Origin: Pseudomonadales bacterium
GTDB taxonomy: Bacteria; Pseudomonadota; Gammaproteobacteria; Pseudomonadales; Pseudohongiellaceae
Direction: 5' to 3'
Length of the DNA: 64,000 nucleotides
Assembly: GCA_024234325.1 (NCBI GenBank)
Contig: JACKOJ010000002.1
Span: 426,550-490,549 of the forward strand
A program made the position numbers and the translations under genes. Positions 17,025 through 26,290 of this stretch are shown here, piece by piece (position 1 is the stretch's first letter; each line of letters opens with the position of its first letter). The notes under the pieces are model-generated. The model did no database searches, had not been told where the DNA came from, and worked only from the letters and a program-made list of their open reading frames with translations.

Positions 17025-17734
17025 CAATGACCCCGACCTGCAAACGTTTCCAGTCGGTTGTAAAGCAAGTCTTCGCGAGCCTTATTTCCCTTGGCGTGGC
17101 TTTGAATTGCGTAGCCGAAATTCTGGTCTTCAAGAAGCTCACTTATTTCCTTCCCGATATAATCGCGAATCTCCTCTGATGCTAATTTTATTTCGTCTAC
17201 TAGCTCGCTTCTACCGTCAACTACATTCAATATATCCTCGATATCTCGGCTTTCCAGCACATCTCCAAAGCCACGACCTTTGTAAGCCTCTAATTTCGTG
17301 GATATGAAGTATGTGGGATTTATTAGTCTGATTTTTAGTTCTTCTTCTAAAAAATAATCTGTAGAAGTTAGAACTGCCTCTCGGTACCAACGATTGCTGA
17401 AGCCAAGTACGCTTTCGTCGTCCGGCATGAAGTCAACACGGAGCTCTCCAAGTTTCATTGCACATATGGGCATTTTCTCTCCCGGTGACGGGGGACATAA
17501 CTTGAAGCCACGCTCGCCTAGCTTTTTCTGCAAACTAATGTAGCTTGAATACCCCATTACATTCACGATCAAGTCTACGTCATCAGTGCTTCGCACAAGT
17601 TCGCGTGTAAATTGATCTGTCACAAGTAGCCCTGTTGTGCACCCTCCGACAAATGTCATCTGCTCGCGCAAGTCCGGCCCAAGTGCGCGGGCCACCAGCT
17701 TCAGCATTTCGACTTGAGTATGCAAGTGCGTCAT
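17024..17734 (-). CDS. AbiEii/MenT-like nucleotidyltransferase
   Basis: The 236-residue protein carries the DNA polymerase beta-type nucleotidyltransferase signature: FVGGCTTGLLVTDQ, then RSTDDVDLIV (DxD metal site) about 15 residues later, and a third acidic strand LRVDFMPDD. The downstream helices INPTYFISTKLEAYKGRG and ESRDIEDILNVVDGR match the K..R..RD pattern of AbiEii/AbiGii toxins. Members of this group transfer nucleotides to tRNA or proteins and block growth. It starts 2 nt after the stop of the upstream regulator gene and overlaps the PP2C gene by one base. A toxin-type role is inferred; a regulatory nucleotidylation role is equally possible. Confidence 0.75.
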   Translation of the reverse strand: MTHLHTQVEMLKLVARALGPDLREQMTFVGGCTTGLLVTDQFTRELVRSTDDVDLIVNVMGYSSYISLQKKLGERGFKLCPPSPGEKMPICAMKLGELRVDFMPDDESVLGFSNRWYREAVLTSTDYFLEEELKIRLINPTYFISTKLEAYKGRGFGDVLESRDIEDILNVVDGRSELVDEIKLASEEIRDYIGKEISELLEDQNFGYAIQSHAKGNKAREDLLYNRLETFAGRGH

Positions 17735-17736
17735 AT

Positions 17737-18369
17737 TCAGACTCCCATGTGAGATTTAAGCAAATCTGCAGCGAGATTGCTTTCTCTTGGTTGGCCCAAT
17801 CGGATTGCATCGACCAATGCCATTAGTGCATATAACTGAGGATCTTGTTTCACGGCATAGACTGTGCTTTTGAAGAGTGGCTCAATATGCATCCCCATTG
17901 TTTTGCCTAACGCATCAGGCCATACCAGTTGAAACTCTCCTGAACTAAGCAATTTTTCCTTTAGCACTGGCGCGCCAAAGGAAGTAGCAATCCCTCTGGT
18001 TAGTTCACCTGCTTTGGCAGGGAAAACATATTTCAGCCCGTAGACAATGAATTCAAGAAGGGCCTTACTGTTGACCCTAGGCACTTCTAATCTTCGATCA
18101 ATTCTCGCGAGCCCCAAGTCAATACACCGATTTAGAGAGAGATTGATCTGTGACTTACTTATTCCAGTTTGATGCTCCAAAGCACGTACGCTGTAGCGAG
18201 ATGCACCGTAATCAACGTGATCCCATTCACCAATTTCCTCCGCCCCCTCGCCTATTATCCAGTCCTGCCAATCGTGCGGCCACGCCTTCCTGAACGCACT
18301 TAGTCCTTTCTCCTCCAACTGCCGCATGCTAACTAACTTTAATAACAAACCAACATCTTGACTTTTCAT
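17737..18369 (-). CDS. Winged-helix-type regulator or AbiEi-like partner
   Basis: I chose the ATG at 18369 (MKSQDVGLLLKLVSM), giving 210 residues; the frame is open to 18489, but the palindrome at 18388-18411 would then be coding. Residues about 60-105 contain a helix-turn-helix-like segment (SVRALEHQTGISKSQINLSL, NRCIDLGLARI) typical of MarR/ArsR-like winged helices. The C-terminal half (EFIVYGLKYVFPAKAGELTR, GIATSFGAPVLKEKL) is conserved-looking but not one I can name. It is the first gene of the trio, as antitoxin or autoregulator genes usually are. Confidence 0.6.
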   Translation of the reverse strand: MKSQDVGLLLKLVSMRQLEEKGLSAFRKAWPHDWQDWIIGEGAEEIGEWDHVDYGASRYSVRALEHQTGISKSQINLSLNRCIDLGLARIDRRLEVPRVNSKALLEFIVYGLKYVFPAKAGELTRGIATSFGAPVLKEKLLSSGEFQLVWPDALGKTMGMHIEPLFKSTVYAVKQDPQLYALMALVDAIRLGQPRESNLAADLLKSHMGV

Positions 18370-18387
18370 AAAAACCTCAACATTCAC

Positions 18388-18411
18388 GTCCTGCGTCCTA
18401 GGACACAGGAC
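18388..18411. promoter_or_regulatory. 24-bp palindromic operator candidate
   Basis: GTCCTGCGTCCT is followed directly by AGGACACAGGAC: two 12-bp arms with one mismatch and no spacer. It lies 19 nt upstream of the regulator ATG at 18369. On the minus strand a weak promoter (TTGCAT, 17 nt, TCTTAT) ends just upstream, so the palindrome would overlap the transcription start. This is the geometry expected for autorepression by the first gene's product. Confidence 0.6.
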
Positions 18412-18553
18412 AATAAGAACCTTGTTCTTTACTTTATGCAAGATTAGGTAAGTAAATTTTTGGGATAGGCGCCCAATTATTGATTCCAACCATCCTTAGT
18501 GAAACCAAATGCCTCGTCAGTACGATAGTTTAGCTAATAGATATTTCGAACTA

Positions 18554-21500
18554 TTAGTAATACTGCCTCACATAACTAAACGCTTTCTCGAACAGCTCCT
18601 CATCCGCGTGCAGCTTGTACTTGAAGAGCGCCTTGCGTAGAGCCTTCTTCACCTCGCGCTCACCAGCCTGCGTGCCTTGCCAACCCGGGAAGCGGACCAG
18701 CCGCACGATCTCGTCGATGTCCGCCACGACGCGTTCGACCATGATCGGCGTCTCGTCCGTCTTCACCTCGTTGAACAGTTCTGTGAGCGCCGCCTTGCCA
18801 CGATCCTCGTCTTCTTCCGGCGGGGCGTCCTTCTCGGCCTGCAGCGTCTCCTTGGCGATCTCCAGCAACTGCTTCAGAAACTCGACGCTGTTGATCTGGC
18901 CGGACTCGAAGCGGTCTTTCAACGCATCGAGCCGTTCCGACAGTTTCTTGAACTTGGGGTTGGCGCCATGCCCACGAAGCCTACGCTTAAGCTTGATCTC
19001 GATCTCCTTGGCCTTCTTCGGGTCGGGGTTCGACAGCACGGCCTCCAGCAGATCGGCGTCCAGCACCAAGGTGTCGAGGTCATCCCGCACCGCGTCGACA
19101 TGCACGTTCTGGTGGATCAGCTCAATGGTTTTGGCGCCCAGCGAATGCCAGATCAGCTTGCCGTGGCCACTGGAGGGCTGCACCGACTGGTACACCTGCG
19201 ACAACCACTTGTAATCCTTCTCGAAGGGGCCCAGCACGGTGTCGGGCGACAGGGCCTCCCAGATCTTGTTGAGCACGCTGTACTCGGCGGCAAAGTTGTC
19301 TCTTACCTCGTTATTGGGCAGACACTGCTGCGCGGCGATCAGGCCCTCGTAGCCTTGCAAGCTGCGGTCGCAGCCGGCAAAGAAGGCCAGGCATTTCTGC
19401 ATGGCTTCGGGCAGCTTGTCCTTCAGCTCCTGAATGTTGCTCACCACCTGCTTGACGCTCTGGTCGTCAAATTCCAGCGCCGCCGCGACGTCATCGAAGA
19501 TGCCGAGGTAGTCGACGATCAGACCGTGGGTTTTCTGCTCGGAGTAAGTGCGGTTCACCCGGCAGATGGCCTGGAGCAGCGTGTGGTCGCGCAGCGGCTT
19601 GTCCAGGTACATGGCCTGCAGAATAGGCGCGTCGAAGCCGGTCAGCAGCTTGGCCGTGACGATGATCAGCTTCAGAGGGTCGGCCGGGTCCCGAAAGCGA
19701 TCGAGCAGCCGTTCTTCCTCATCGCGTGAACGGTCATAGGCCGCGTACTCTGGGTGTTCCTTCTTGTCGGACGCCTGCACCGACATAACGACATCCGTGG
19801 CTTCGGGCGGAAGCAGCTTGTCCAGCTCGGCCTTGAACAGCAGGCAGGAATCCCGGTCGAAGGTGACGATCTGGCCCTTGAAGCCGTTGGGCTCCACCTT
19901 GGTCTGAAAGTGCTCGACGATGTCTTCGCACACTTTGCGGATACGCTCAGGCGTCTTCACCAGCACGGCCATCTTGGCGGCGGTTTTCGCGAGGTTGTCC
20001 TTGTCCAGATCCGATAGGCCGCCGGTCAGGTCTTTGTAGGCGGCGTCCAGCGCGGCTTTGTCGATATGCAGGTCGATCAAGCGCGGCTCGAAGTGCAATT
20101 TCAGCGTGGCACCGTCGCGGATCGATTCCTCGAAGCCGTACCGGCTCATGTAGCCTTTCTCATCCTCGTCGGCACCAAAGGCGTAGAAGGTGTTGCGGTC
20201 GGCACGGCTGATCGGCGTACCGGTCAGGCCAAACAGAAACGCATTGGGCAGGGCCTCACGCATCTTGCGGCCCAAGTCGCCTTCTTGCGTGCGGTGGGCT
20301 TCGTCCACCAAGGCGATGATGTTGCTGCGGTCGTTCAGGCTGCCCCCTCTTGTTGAATTGGGGCCCTCGCCGAACTTGAAGATCGTGGTGATGATGATCT
20401 TGCGCACGTCCTGAGCCAGCAGCTGCTGCAGCTTCTCACGGGTATCCGCCTTTTCCAGGTTGGGAATGTCCGCTCCGGTGAAGGTACCGGTGATCTGGCT
20501 ATCAAGATCGATCCGATCCACCACGATCAGCACGGTGGGATTCTTCAGGCCGGCATGCATGCGCAGCTTCTGCGCGGCAAAGACCATCAGCAGAGATTTG
20601 CCCGAGCCCTGGAAGTGCCAGATCAAGCCCTTCCTGGGGTAGCCCGCCAGCACGCGCTCGACGATCTTGTTGGCCGCTTCAAACTGCTGGTAGCGGCAGA
20701 TGATCTTGATGCGCTGCTTTTTCTTGTTGGTGGCGAACAGGGTGAAGCTGCCGAGAATGTCCAGCACCACATGTGGGCGCAACATACTTTCAGCGGACAG
20801 TTTGAGCGACTTCAGAGGGTGGTGCTGACCATCGTCACCGTCGCCATCCAGATGCCACGGCCCCCAATCCTTGACCGGCAGGCCGATGGACCCGTAGTGG
20901 TAAGCCTTGCCTTCGGTCGCCACCGAGAACACGTTGCAGACGAAGAGCTCAGGCACGAACTTCTCATGGTCGTCGTGCACCTGCACCGCGCCATCGACCC
21001 AGCTGATGCACTTCTTGACTGGCGTCTTGGCCTCGATCAGCACCAGCGGCAGCCCGTTGACCAGCAGCACCAGATCGGCGCGGCGCTCGGTGGGGCCTGC
21101 GCGGTAGATGAACTGCTGGGTGACGCTGTACTGGTTCTGCGCCAGATCATCCAGGTCGATCAGCCGCACCGGCACATGCTCGTTGTTGGGGCCGAAGGGC
21201 ATCGAGCGCTCACCGCGCATCCAGGCGGTCATTTCCTCGTTGGCGCGGATCAGGCCATCCGAGCGCACCGACAGCACGATGGCGCGCAGCTTGTAGAGCA
21301 CCTCGTCGGCGCGGTCGGGTTGGGCAGCAATCTCCGGGTTCAAGCGGATCAGCGCATCGCGCAGCCAGGTCTCGACCAGCACTTCCTGAATCTGGCGCGG
21401 CACCTCAGCAGGAGCGGCGTAGCGCCAGCCGATGCCTTTGGGGCTCGAGCCGTAGCTGGCTTGAGGCTCTTGAGCGGTGTTGACCGGGACAGCCTTGATT

Positions 21501-21562
21501 GGACCGGCGAGCAGATCGCGGACGTAGGCTTCGACAGTATTTGATTCGTTGAAAGAACTCAC
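18554..21562 (-). CDS. hsdR: Type I restriction enzyme R subunit HsdR
   Basis: HsdR provides ATP-dependent DNA translocation and cleavage in the type I restriction complex. The 1002-residue protein has an N-terminal nuclease domain (RADLVLLVNGLPLVLIEAKT, the D...ExK core), then SF2 helicase motifs: IWHFQGSGKSLLMVFAA (Walker A), ALVDEAHRTQEGDLG (DEAH), FGLTGTPISRADRN, and LLTGFDAPILQAMYLD with QAICRVNRTY (motif VI). A long helical C-terminus binds the methylase. The GTG at 21562 overlaps the hsdS stop (GTGA) and gives VSSFNESNTVEAYVR; the frame extends upstream to 21649 without a family-like sequence. It is the last gene of the six-gene operon. Confidence 0.95.
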   Translation of the reverse strand: MSSFNESNTVEAYVRDLLAGPIKAVPVNTAQEPQASYGSSPKGIGWRYAAPAEVPRQIQEVLVETWLRDALIRLNPEIAAQPDRADEVLYKLRAIVLSVRSDGLIRANEEMTAWMRGERSMPFGPNNEHVPVRLIDLDDLAQNQYSVTQQFIYRAGPTERRADLVLLVNGLPLVLIEAKTPVKKCISWVDGAVQVHDDHEKFVPELFVCNVFSVATEGKAYHYGSIGLPVKDWGPWHLDGDGDDGQHHPLKSLKLSAESMLRPHVVLDILGSFTLFATNKKKQRIKIICRYQQFEAANKIVERVLAGYPRKGLIWHFQGSGKSLLMVFAAQKLRMHAGLKNPTVLIVVDRIDLDSQITGTFTGADIPNLEKADTREKLQQLLAQDVRKIIITTIFKFGEGPNSTRGGSLNDRSNIIALVDEAHRTQEGDLGRKMREALPNAFLFGLTGTPISRADRNTFYAFGADEDEKGYMSRYGFEESIRDGATLKLHFEPRLIDLHIDKAALDAAYKDLTGGLSDLDKDNLAKTAAKMAVLVKTPERIRKVCEDIVEHFQTKVEPNGFKGQIVTFDRDSCLLFKAELDKLLPPEATDVVMSVQASDKKEHPEYAAYDRSRDEEERLLDRFRDPADPLKLIIVTAKLLTGFDAPILQAMYLDKPLRDHTLLQAICRVNRTYSEQKTHGLIVDYLGIFDDVAAALEFDDQSVKQVVSNIQELKDKLPEAMQKCLAFFAGCDRSLQGYEGLIAAQQCLPNNEVRDNFAAEYSVLNKIWEALSPDTVLGPFEKDYKWLSQVYQSVQPSSGHGKLIWHSLGAKTIELIHQNVHVDAVRDDLDTLVLDADLLEAVLSNPDPKKAKEIEIKLKRRLRGHGANPKFKKLSERLDALKDRFESGQINSVEFLKQLLEIAKETLQAEKDAPPEEDEDRGKAALTELFNEVKTDETPIMVERVVADIDEIVRLVRFPGWQGTQAGEREVKKALRKALFKYKLHADEELFEKAFSYVRQYY

Positions 21563-22722
21563 CTTGCGTCCCCCGTGATCTCCGCGAACAACTGCTTCTT
21601 CATCACCTCTGAAGAAGTACGCCGTTCCATCGCTGCCTTTCCCGCACACTTTGCTTTCGCTATCTCATCCAGCAACTGTTGTTGCACATCCAGTGGCGGC
21701 AGCGGCAGACGGACCCGGAGTAAATTGCTGGCGTTCACGTTTGCCTGGCTCACGGCTTTAGTCGCATAAGCGAGTACCTGTCGGCGCCCAAAATCAGAAT
21801 TCAGGTAAAGCGTGAGGAACTTAGGTTCCAGCTTGTCAGGGACAGTCTTGAGCCGCACAAGGTACGAAGCAAAGACGTGATCGCCCTTGAGTTCGTACAC
21901 CCCTGTTCGGCCAACCAGCTCATAGCTGTTTGTCCGGTTGAAAAGCACATCGCCGTCGACCAGCCGATAGGTTTCGAAGTCTTTCTCGCTGAGGTCTACA
22001 TACTTAATGTCATTTTCGACGCAGAGGCCATCTTCGATATTCATCATGCGCAGCATCGGATACTGACCGTCCGATCCGGCGTTGATTGAGAGGCCATACT
22101 GGGTCCCCTGAACGACTGAGCCAAGGTCGACAACTGGCCATTCTCGACTCAGTACGTCAGCAAGTAATGCGCGAACAAGCTGGTCGGCAAATCCGCCAAC
22201 CTCCTGATGCAACTCACTGGTTCGCTCGACTGCTCGAAGCAGATCAACAAGACGTTTCTGTTCGTTTATAGGAGCAAGGGGAAGCTCAAAGTCCGCCAAA
22301 CTTGTCCAGTTCGTGCGGGGACTTAACGATCCCGCCGATGTACCCACGGCGTGATCGAAAAAGGCGTCGGTCTGGCAAATGAAGGGCAGCAACTCCGGCA
22401 GCAAGACCTGCGCATCCTTGGTCTCCAGCACGTAGATATCGCCAGAGCAGACGCCGGAGAAGTCCGCCACAGCCACCTTGCGCTGGTATGCGCGGCGCTT
22501 GCCGAACAGCACCTGCCCAGGTTGAAACACGCTGGTGAAGGTCACGCCGTCAGCGACGTTGCCCCAATTGCGGATGCGCAAGTCACCGGGTTCGAGATGT
22601 TCAAGACCGACGTAGCGTTCAATGCCATCGGCGAGCGGATCTTGGCTGCGGGCTTTCGAGAGGCGCACCACCTCGCCGAATTTCACCCGACGCCAGCCTG
22701 GCTTTAATGTCTTATTGTTCAT
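21559..22722 (-). CDS. hsdS: Type I restriction specificity subunit HsdS
   Basis: HsdS recognises the bipartite DNA target. The 387-residue protein has two target recognition domains: one at about residues 9-150 (opening GWRRVKFGEVVRLSKA, closing WTSLADFELPLAPINEQKRL) and one at about 190-350 (opening EWPVVDLGSVVQGTQYGLSI, closing LLRVRLPLPPLDVQQQLLDE). Each is followed by a conserved helix that sets the spacing between half-sites. The ATG overlaps the gajB stop (ATGA) and its own stop overlaps the hsdR GTG. There is no truncation. The target sequence cannot be read from the protein by eye. Confidence 0.93.
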   Translation of the reverse strand: MNNKTLKPGWRRVKFGEVVRLSKARSQDPLADGIERYVGLEHLEPGDLRIRNWGNVADGVTFTSVFQPGQVLFGKRRAYQRKVAVADFSGVCSGDIYVLETKDAQVLLPELLPFICQTDAFFDHAVGTSAGSLSPRTNWTSLADFELPLAPINEQKRLVDLLRAVERTSELHQEVGGFADQLVRALLADVLSREWPVVDLGSVVQGTQYGLSINAGSDGQYPMLRMMNIEDGLCVENDIKYVDLSEKDFETYRLVDGDVLFNRTNSYELVGRTGVYELKGDHVFASYLVRLKTVPDKLEPKFLTLYLNSDFGRRQVLAYATKAVSQANVNASNLLRVRLPLPPLDVQQQLLDEIAKAKCAGKAAMERRTSSEVMKKQLFAEITGDAR

Positions 22723-24389
22723 TGTTCTTGTCTCACAAACGGCGTGGCATAGCCGAAATACTCAGTTTGAGCCGTGCGTTGCACATCCCAGCGTCTCGTA
22801 TGTCCCGCTGGACGCTCACGTTGATCGGCATGCGTAAGGACCAAACGCCTTTTTGCACGAGAAACACCTACAAAATAGGCACAGCGGTTTTCGTCCTGAT
22901 CACCAAAGAAGATTTCGTTTTCGACGGCCATGATGATGACCGAATCAAACTCGAGGCCCTTGCTCTTATGAATGGTCAGTATTCGTACTGCTTGGTCGTC
23001 TGAGAAACGCTGGAGGGCTTTGAGCAAGTCAGTCTCCAGCTTTAGCAATTCCTCGATCCTGGCCTTGATTTCACGAATCACCTCCTTCAACCGATCGTGC
23101 GACTCGTAGTCTGGGGAAAGCGACACTAGCGTCTCGATACTGACTTGATTCAGGAATGCCCGAACATATTCCCACCAACCTGAGAAGGGTTCATGAACTA
23201 GCTCGGCAAAGGCAATTTCTTTTCGTTGCTGCTTGACGAGCCGATCAAGATCCTTGCGCGCGTTCGACTGAATCTCCTCATCAGCAAACGGTATCAGCTG
23301 GTTCATAAGCCGAATCCAGGCTTTGGGCTCGCGCTGACCATAGAGGCAAGAGAGATAGTCCACGATCAGGCGTGCAGCGGGCTCGACCGTGATGTCCTGC
23401 ATCTGCTGCTCGTTGCGGAAAGGGATGCCACGTGTCTCCAGTGCCTCCATCAGATGATCGGCGTACAGGTCGAGCTGATTGCGAATGAGGACCGCAATTT
23501 CCGCTGGTGCCTGCTGCTCGATCTTTATCCAGCCTTCAATCAAGTCTGCGAGGTAGTCAGCCTCCTTACGACTGTCTTCGAAGCGCCACGCGAATACCTC
23601 TCCTTCATCTCCGGAAAGCTGCTCATCAGGCATGACGGAAGCCGGGTCAAGCCTGCGAATGATCTCGTTCTGCAAACTGAGTAGTCGCGGCTTTGAGCGA
23701 AAGTTTCGGTACATATTGAGCGGAGTGGCAGCAAAATCAACTACGAAAGTTTGGAAGATGCCGTTCATGGCCCCTGCCCAGCCCATGATTTTCTGTTTGG
23801 TGTCGCCCACGGCGGTCAAGCGAATGCCTGTACGTTGAAAGGCGAGTTTGAGTAGCTCGTACTGCAGGTTGGTACAGTCCTGAAATTCGTCGAGAAAGAC
23901 GTCACTGTAGGTTTGGCGGATGGCATTCCGTGCCACTTTCGATTTCTGCAAAATCTGAATAGCAAGCGGAACCAGATCATCGAATCCAACCTGCTTATTC
24001 GTGACCCTTGGACTGCCAATTTTGTACCCAGCATCAAGAGCATCTTGTCCTGTCAACACCGGCCGGAAGCGGTCGATGATGCGTTTGGCAAAAGCGTGAA
24101 AAGTGTAGCTATCAAACCGCACGGCCAGCTCCGAACCACACCGTCGCTTTACCCGCTCTTTCAGATTGCTACTGGCATCGACCTTAAAAGAAATAGCCAG
24201 AATCCGTTTGGGATAACGACAAGTGCCCGTGCGCAGCAGGAAGTCTGCCCGCTGCGCAAGCATTTCGGTCTTTCCTGCGCCGGGACCTGCGGTCAGGGCA
24301 AGACTGCGTACCTGCTCCCTGGCCGCAAGCAGGGCATTGGGTTCGAGGGTCAGCCCATCAGCAGGCGTCCAAGCATCAACCGCAATCAC
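22719..24389 (-). CDS. gajB: UvrD-type helicase, Gabija GajB-like
   Basis: This is a superfamily 1 helicase of 556 residues, compact like GajB and shorter than UvrD. Motifs in order: AGPGAGKTEMLAQR (Walker A, residues 34-41), VFLDEFQDCTNLQYE (motif II), LTAVGDTKQKIMGWAGAM (motif III), VRILTIHKSKGLEFDSVIIM (motif V) and CAYFVGVSRAKRRLVLTHA (motif VI). The GTG start overlaps the stop of the OLD-type nuclease gene (GTGA), which is the Gabija gene order. In Gabija, GajB senses or unwinds DNA ends and works with GajA to degrade DNA. The unusual feature is its place between two halves of a type I restriction operon. Confidence 0.85.
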   Translation of the reverse strand: MIAVDAWTPADGLTLEPNALLAAREQVRSLALTAGPGAGKTEMLAQRADFLLRTGTCRYPKRILAISFKVDASSNLKERVKRRCGSELAVRFDSYTFHAFAKRIIDRFRPVLTGQDALDAGYKIGSPRVTNKQVGFDDLVPLAIQILQKSKVARNAIRQTYSDVFLDEFQDCTNLQYELLKLAFQRTGIRLTAVGDTKQKIMGWAGAMNGIFQTFVVDFAATPLNMYRNFRSKPRLLSLQNEIIRRLDPASVMPDEQLSGDEGEVFAWRFEDSRKEADYLADLIEGWIKIEQQAPAEIAVLIRNQLDLYADHLMEALETRGIPFRNEQQMQDITVEPAARLIVDYLSCLYGQREPKAWIRLMNQLIPFADEEIQSNARKDLDRLVKQQRKEIAFAELVHEPFSGWWEYVRAFLNQVSIETLVSLSPDYESHDRLKEVIREIKARIEELLKLETDLLKALQRFSDDQAVRILTIHKSKGLEFDSVIIMAVENEIFFGDQDENRCAYFVGVSRAKRRLVLTHADQRERPAGHTRRWDVQRTAQTEYFGYATPFVRQEQ

Positions 24390-26290
24390 TCGGGCAACTC
24401 CCCAAGCTTGGCGATGACGGCATCAGCCAATCTGTCCAGGCATGCGGGCATGTCAGCCAGCAGACCTTCATCAGGCAGCTGAGCCAGTGCATCGATATGA
24501 GCTGCAGGTTTGCTACCGAGCTTGAAGCGCTGATGGTAGGTGTTGAAAAGCTTCTGTTCGTCTTTGCTGTACTGGCTTGCGTCGTGGTGCTTTTTGCCGA
24601 GAACAGCCTTGATCGTGGCTTCATCCGGCTCATCCTCTTCGACTCCGTAGGCTTCCGGAAAGGAAAGCAGCATGGTGAAGTCCAGGTCCATGGGGTACGA
24701 GAAGTACACATCTCGTTCTTCAAGCGCCTCTAGATAGTTGTCGTAGTCCCGGACTTTGTGGGTGGCATCTTTCCAATTTGGGATGACATGGTCGGCGGGC
24801 AGGACCTTGCCCTGCTGATACACAGCCAACTGGTCATTGACGTACTTGATTCGCCCCCAGCCTGCGGCATAACGAGCCACATCCAGATCAAGGAGTGTCA
24901 GATACGGGATCTGCAAAGCCGACAACAGTCGCCAGAAGTGATTAACATGCCTGCCCCCTAGCGGCGCAATCGTGACTGCGGACTCATCGATTGGCGCTCC
25001 TTTGACCTGAAGTAGGCGTGGCAACACGATCTCTTCGCTATCACCTTCGCCTAAAACGACAAGCCGCGAGAAAAAGATCTCGGGGAATGCCTGGACGGCT
25101 TCCCGTACGAATTTGTGTGCTTCATCCGTGGCTTCCGGCAGCTGAATGTGCGCGACGCTCGATGTTCGCTCTAGGGTCAGCCTTAGATAGCGGATATGTT
25201 CTGGGGCGACGCGGCGCAGCATCGACGGCGCATGGGTTGCAATCAGTGCTTGCGCGTCACCATCGCTGGTTATCGCGTTGAGCGCATTGACGATCCGTCC
25301 AAGGTAGTGCGGTGAGAGGCTGTTTTCTGGCTCTTCGACCGCCACCACCGTAAACACGGGCGGGCGCAGCTTGTCTGCGTCGAAAGAGTCGTCTTCTTCA
25401 GCCAGGACAGCGCGACCAATGGCTTGCGAGGACAAGACGAGGGACAGATACAGCATCGACTTCTGACCATCGCTCAGTCGCGAGAAGTCGACCAACTGCT
25501 CGTCATGGCCCGGCGTGAATGACACCGACATGTGTCGGAGTAAGGCTTCAATCTCAGACGCAACAAATGTGAGCTTGGGGTCGGCAAAGAAGCTGCCCTT
25601 GTGCAAAGCGCTCCATGCAGATTTCAAGCTTGTGCTGAACGCATTGATTGATGGATTGGCAGCCAAGCTGCCGCTGATTTGGTCGGTCAGGCCCTTGATG
25701 ACAGTTCGCTCTGCGTCCCAATTCACCGCACGCAGCATGCGACCCAGCAGTGCATTGGCGCCGTAGGCAATGTGATCTGCGGGATCACGGCGTGCGGGCA
25801 GGTAGTGCACGTGGATATGGTTACGTTCAGATCGGGGGACCTGAGCAGTGGTCAATGGCGAGCCATCTGCATTGATGTCCAGCACATAGACCATGCTTTC
25901 TTCAATGTCCCCATCCAAGCCCATGGTGGCGGTGAGGCGGAATCGCACGCGCGGTGTGCCGTCGATTTCGTCAAGGCGCATGTGGCTGAAATGAGGAGCT
26001 ACCGAGCTGTTGTCTTCGTCGTCGTCAAGTTCCGGGAACAGTAAGTCGGCTTCGATCCATAGCTGACGCTCAGCAGGCGGTGCTGCCTCGTTGAATGGGA
26101 CATGAAAGTCCGAGCGCAAGATTCGGCGGAGTGATGGATCAAAGGCAAACAGTCGGCACAGGGCTTGGAGTGCTGCTGTCTTGCCTGAGCCGTTCGGGCC
26201 GATGAGGTAAGAAATTTCCTCCAACCGAATTTCGGTAGGCACGGCTCCGAACGACTGGAAGTTCGAGAGCCGTATCGTTTGAAGCTTCAT
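24386..26290 (-). CDS. gajA: OLD-family ATPase with TOPRIM nuclease, Gabija GajA-like
   Basis: The 634-residue protein has an N-terminal ABC-type ATPase: Walker A GPNGSGKT at residues 31-38, signature RLSDGQKSMLYLSL, Walker B TVVAVEEPENSLSPHYL and H-loop ALIATHAPSMLRRV. A C-terminal TOPRIM nuclease domain follows, with RLVVLGEGDSEEIVLPRLL and the DxD strand YLTLLDLDVARYAAGWGR. This is the layout of class 2 OLD proteins, which pair with UvrD-like helicases and include GajA, a nuclease acting on phage DNA. The ATG at 26290 overlaps the hsdM2 stop (ATGA) and gives the canonical MKLQTIRLSNFQSFG opening; upstream sequence in this frame belongs to hsdM2 in another frame. Confidence 0.88.
   Translation of the reverse strand: MKLQTIRLSNFQSFGAVPTEIRLEEISYLIGPNGSGKTAALQALCRLFAFDPSLRRILRSDFHVPFNEAAPPAERQLWIEADLLFPELDDDEDNSSVAPHFSHMRLDEIDGTPRVRFRLTATMGLDGDIEESMVYVLDINADGSPLTTAQVPRSERNHIHVHYLPARRDPADHIAYGANALLGRMLRAVNWDAERTVIKGLTDQISGSLAANPSINAFSTSLKSAWSALHKGSFFADPKLTFVASEIEALLRHMSVSFTPGHDEQLVDFSRLSDGQKSMLYLSLVLSSQAIGRAVLAEEDDSFDADKLRPPVFTVVAVEEPENSLSPHYLGRIVNALNAITSDGDAQALIATHAPSMLRRVAPEHIRYLRLTLERTSSVAHIQLPEATDEAHKFVREAVQAFPEIFFSRLVVLGEGDSEEIVLPRLLQVKGAPIDESAVTIAPLGGRHVNHFWRLLSALQIPYLTLLDLDVARYAAGWGRIKYVNDQLAVYQQGKVLPADHVIPNWKDATHKVRDYDNYLEALEERDVYFSYPMDLDFTMLLSFPEAYGVEEDEPDEATIKAVLGKKHHDASQYSKDEQKLFNTYHQRFKLGSKPAAHIDALAQLPDEGLLADMPACLDRLADAVIAKLGELPE

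Noticed and set aside
16296..18489. Classical AbiE system
   Set aside because: The nucleotidyltransferase resembles AbiEii, but the partner is not clearly AbiEi and a PP2C gene is part of the operon, so naming it AbiE would overstate the evidence.
18677..19729. Plus-strand 350-residue open frame inside hsdR
   Set aside because: It is opposite the conserved C-terminal part of HsdR; no family features and no start signals. The same holds for 20555-21544.
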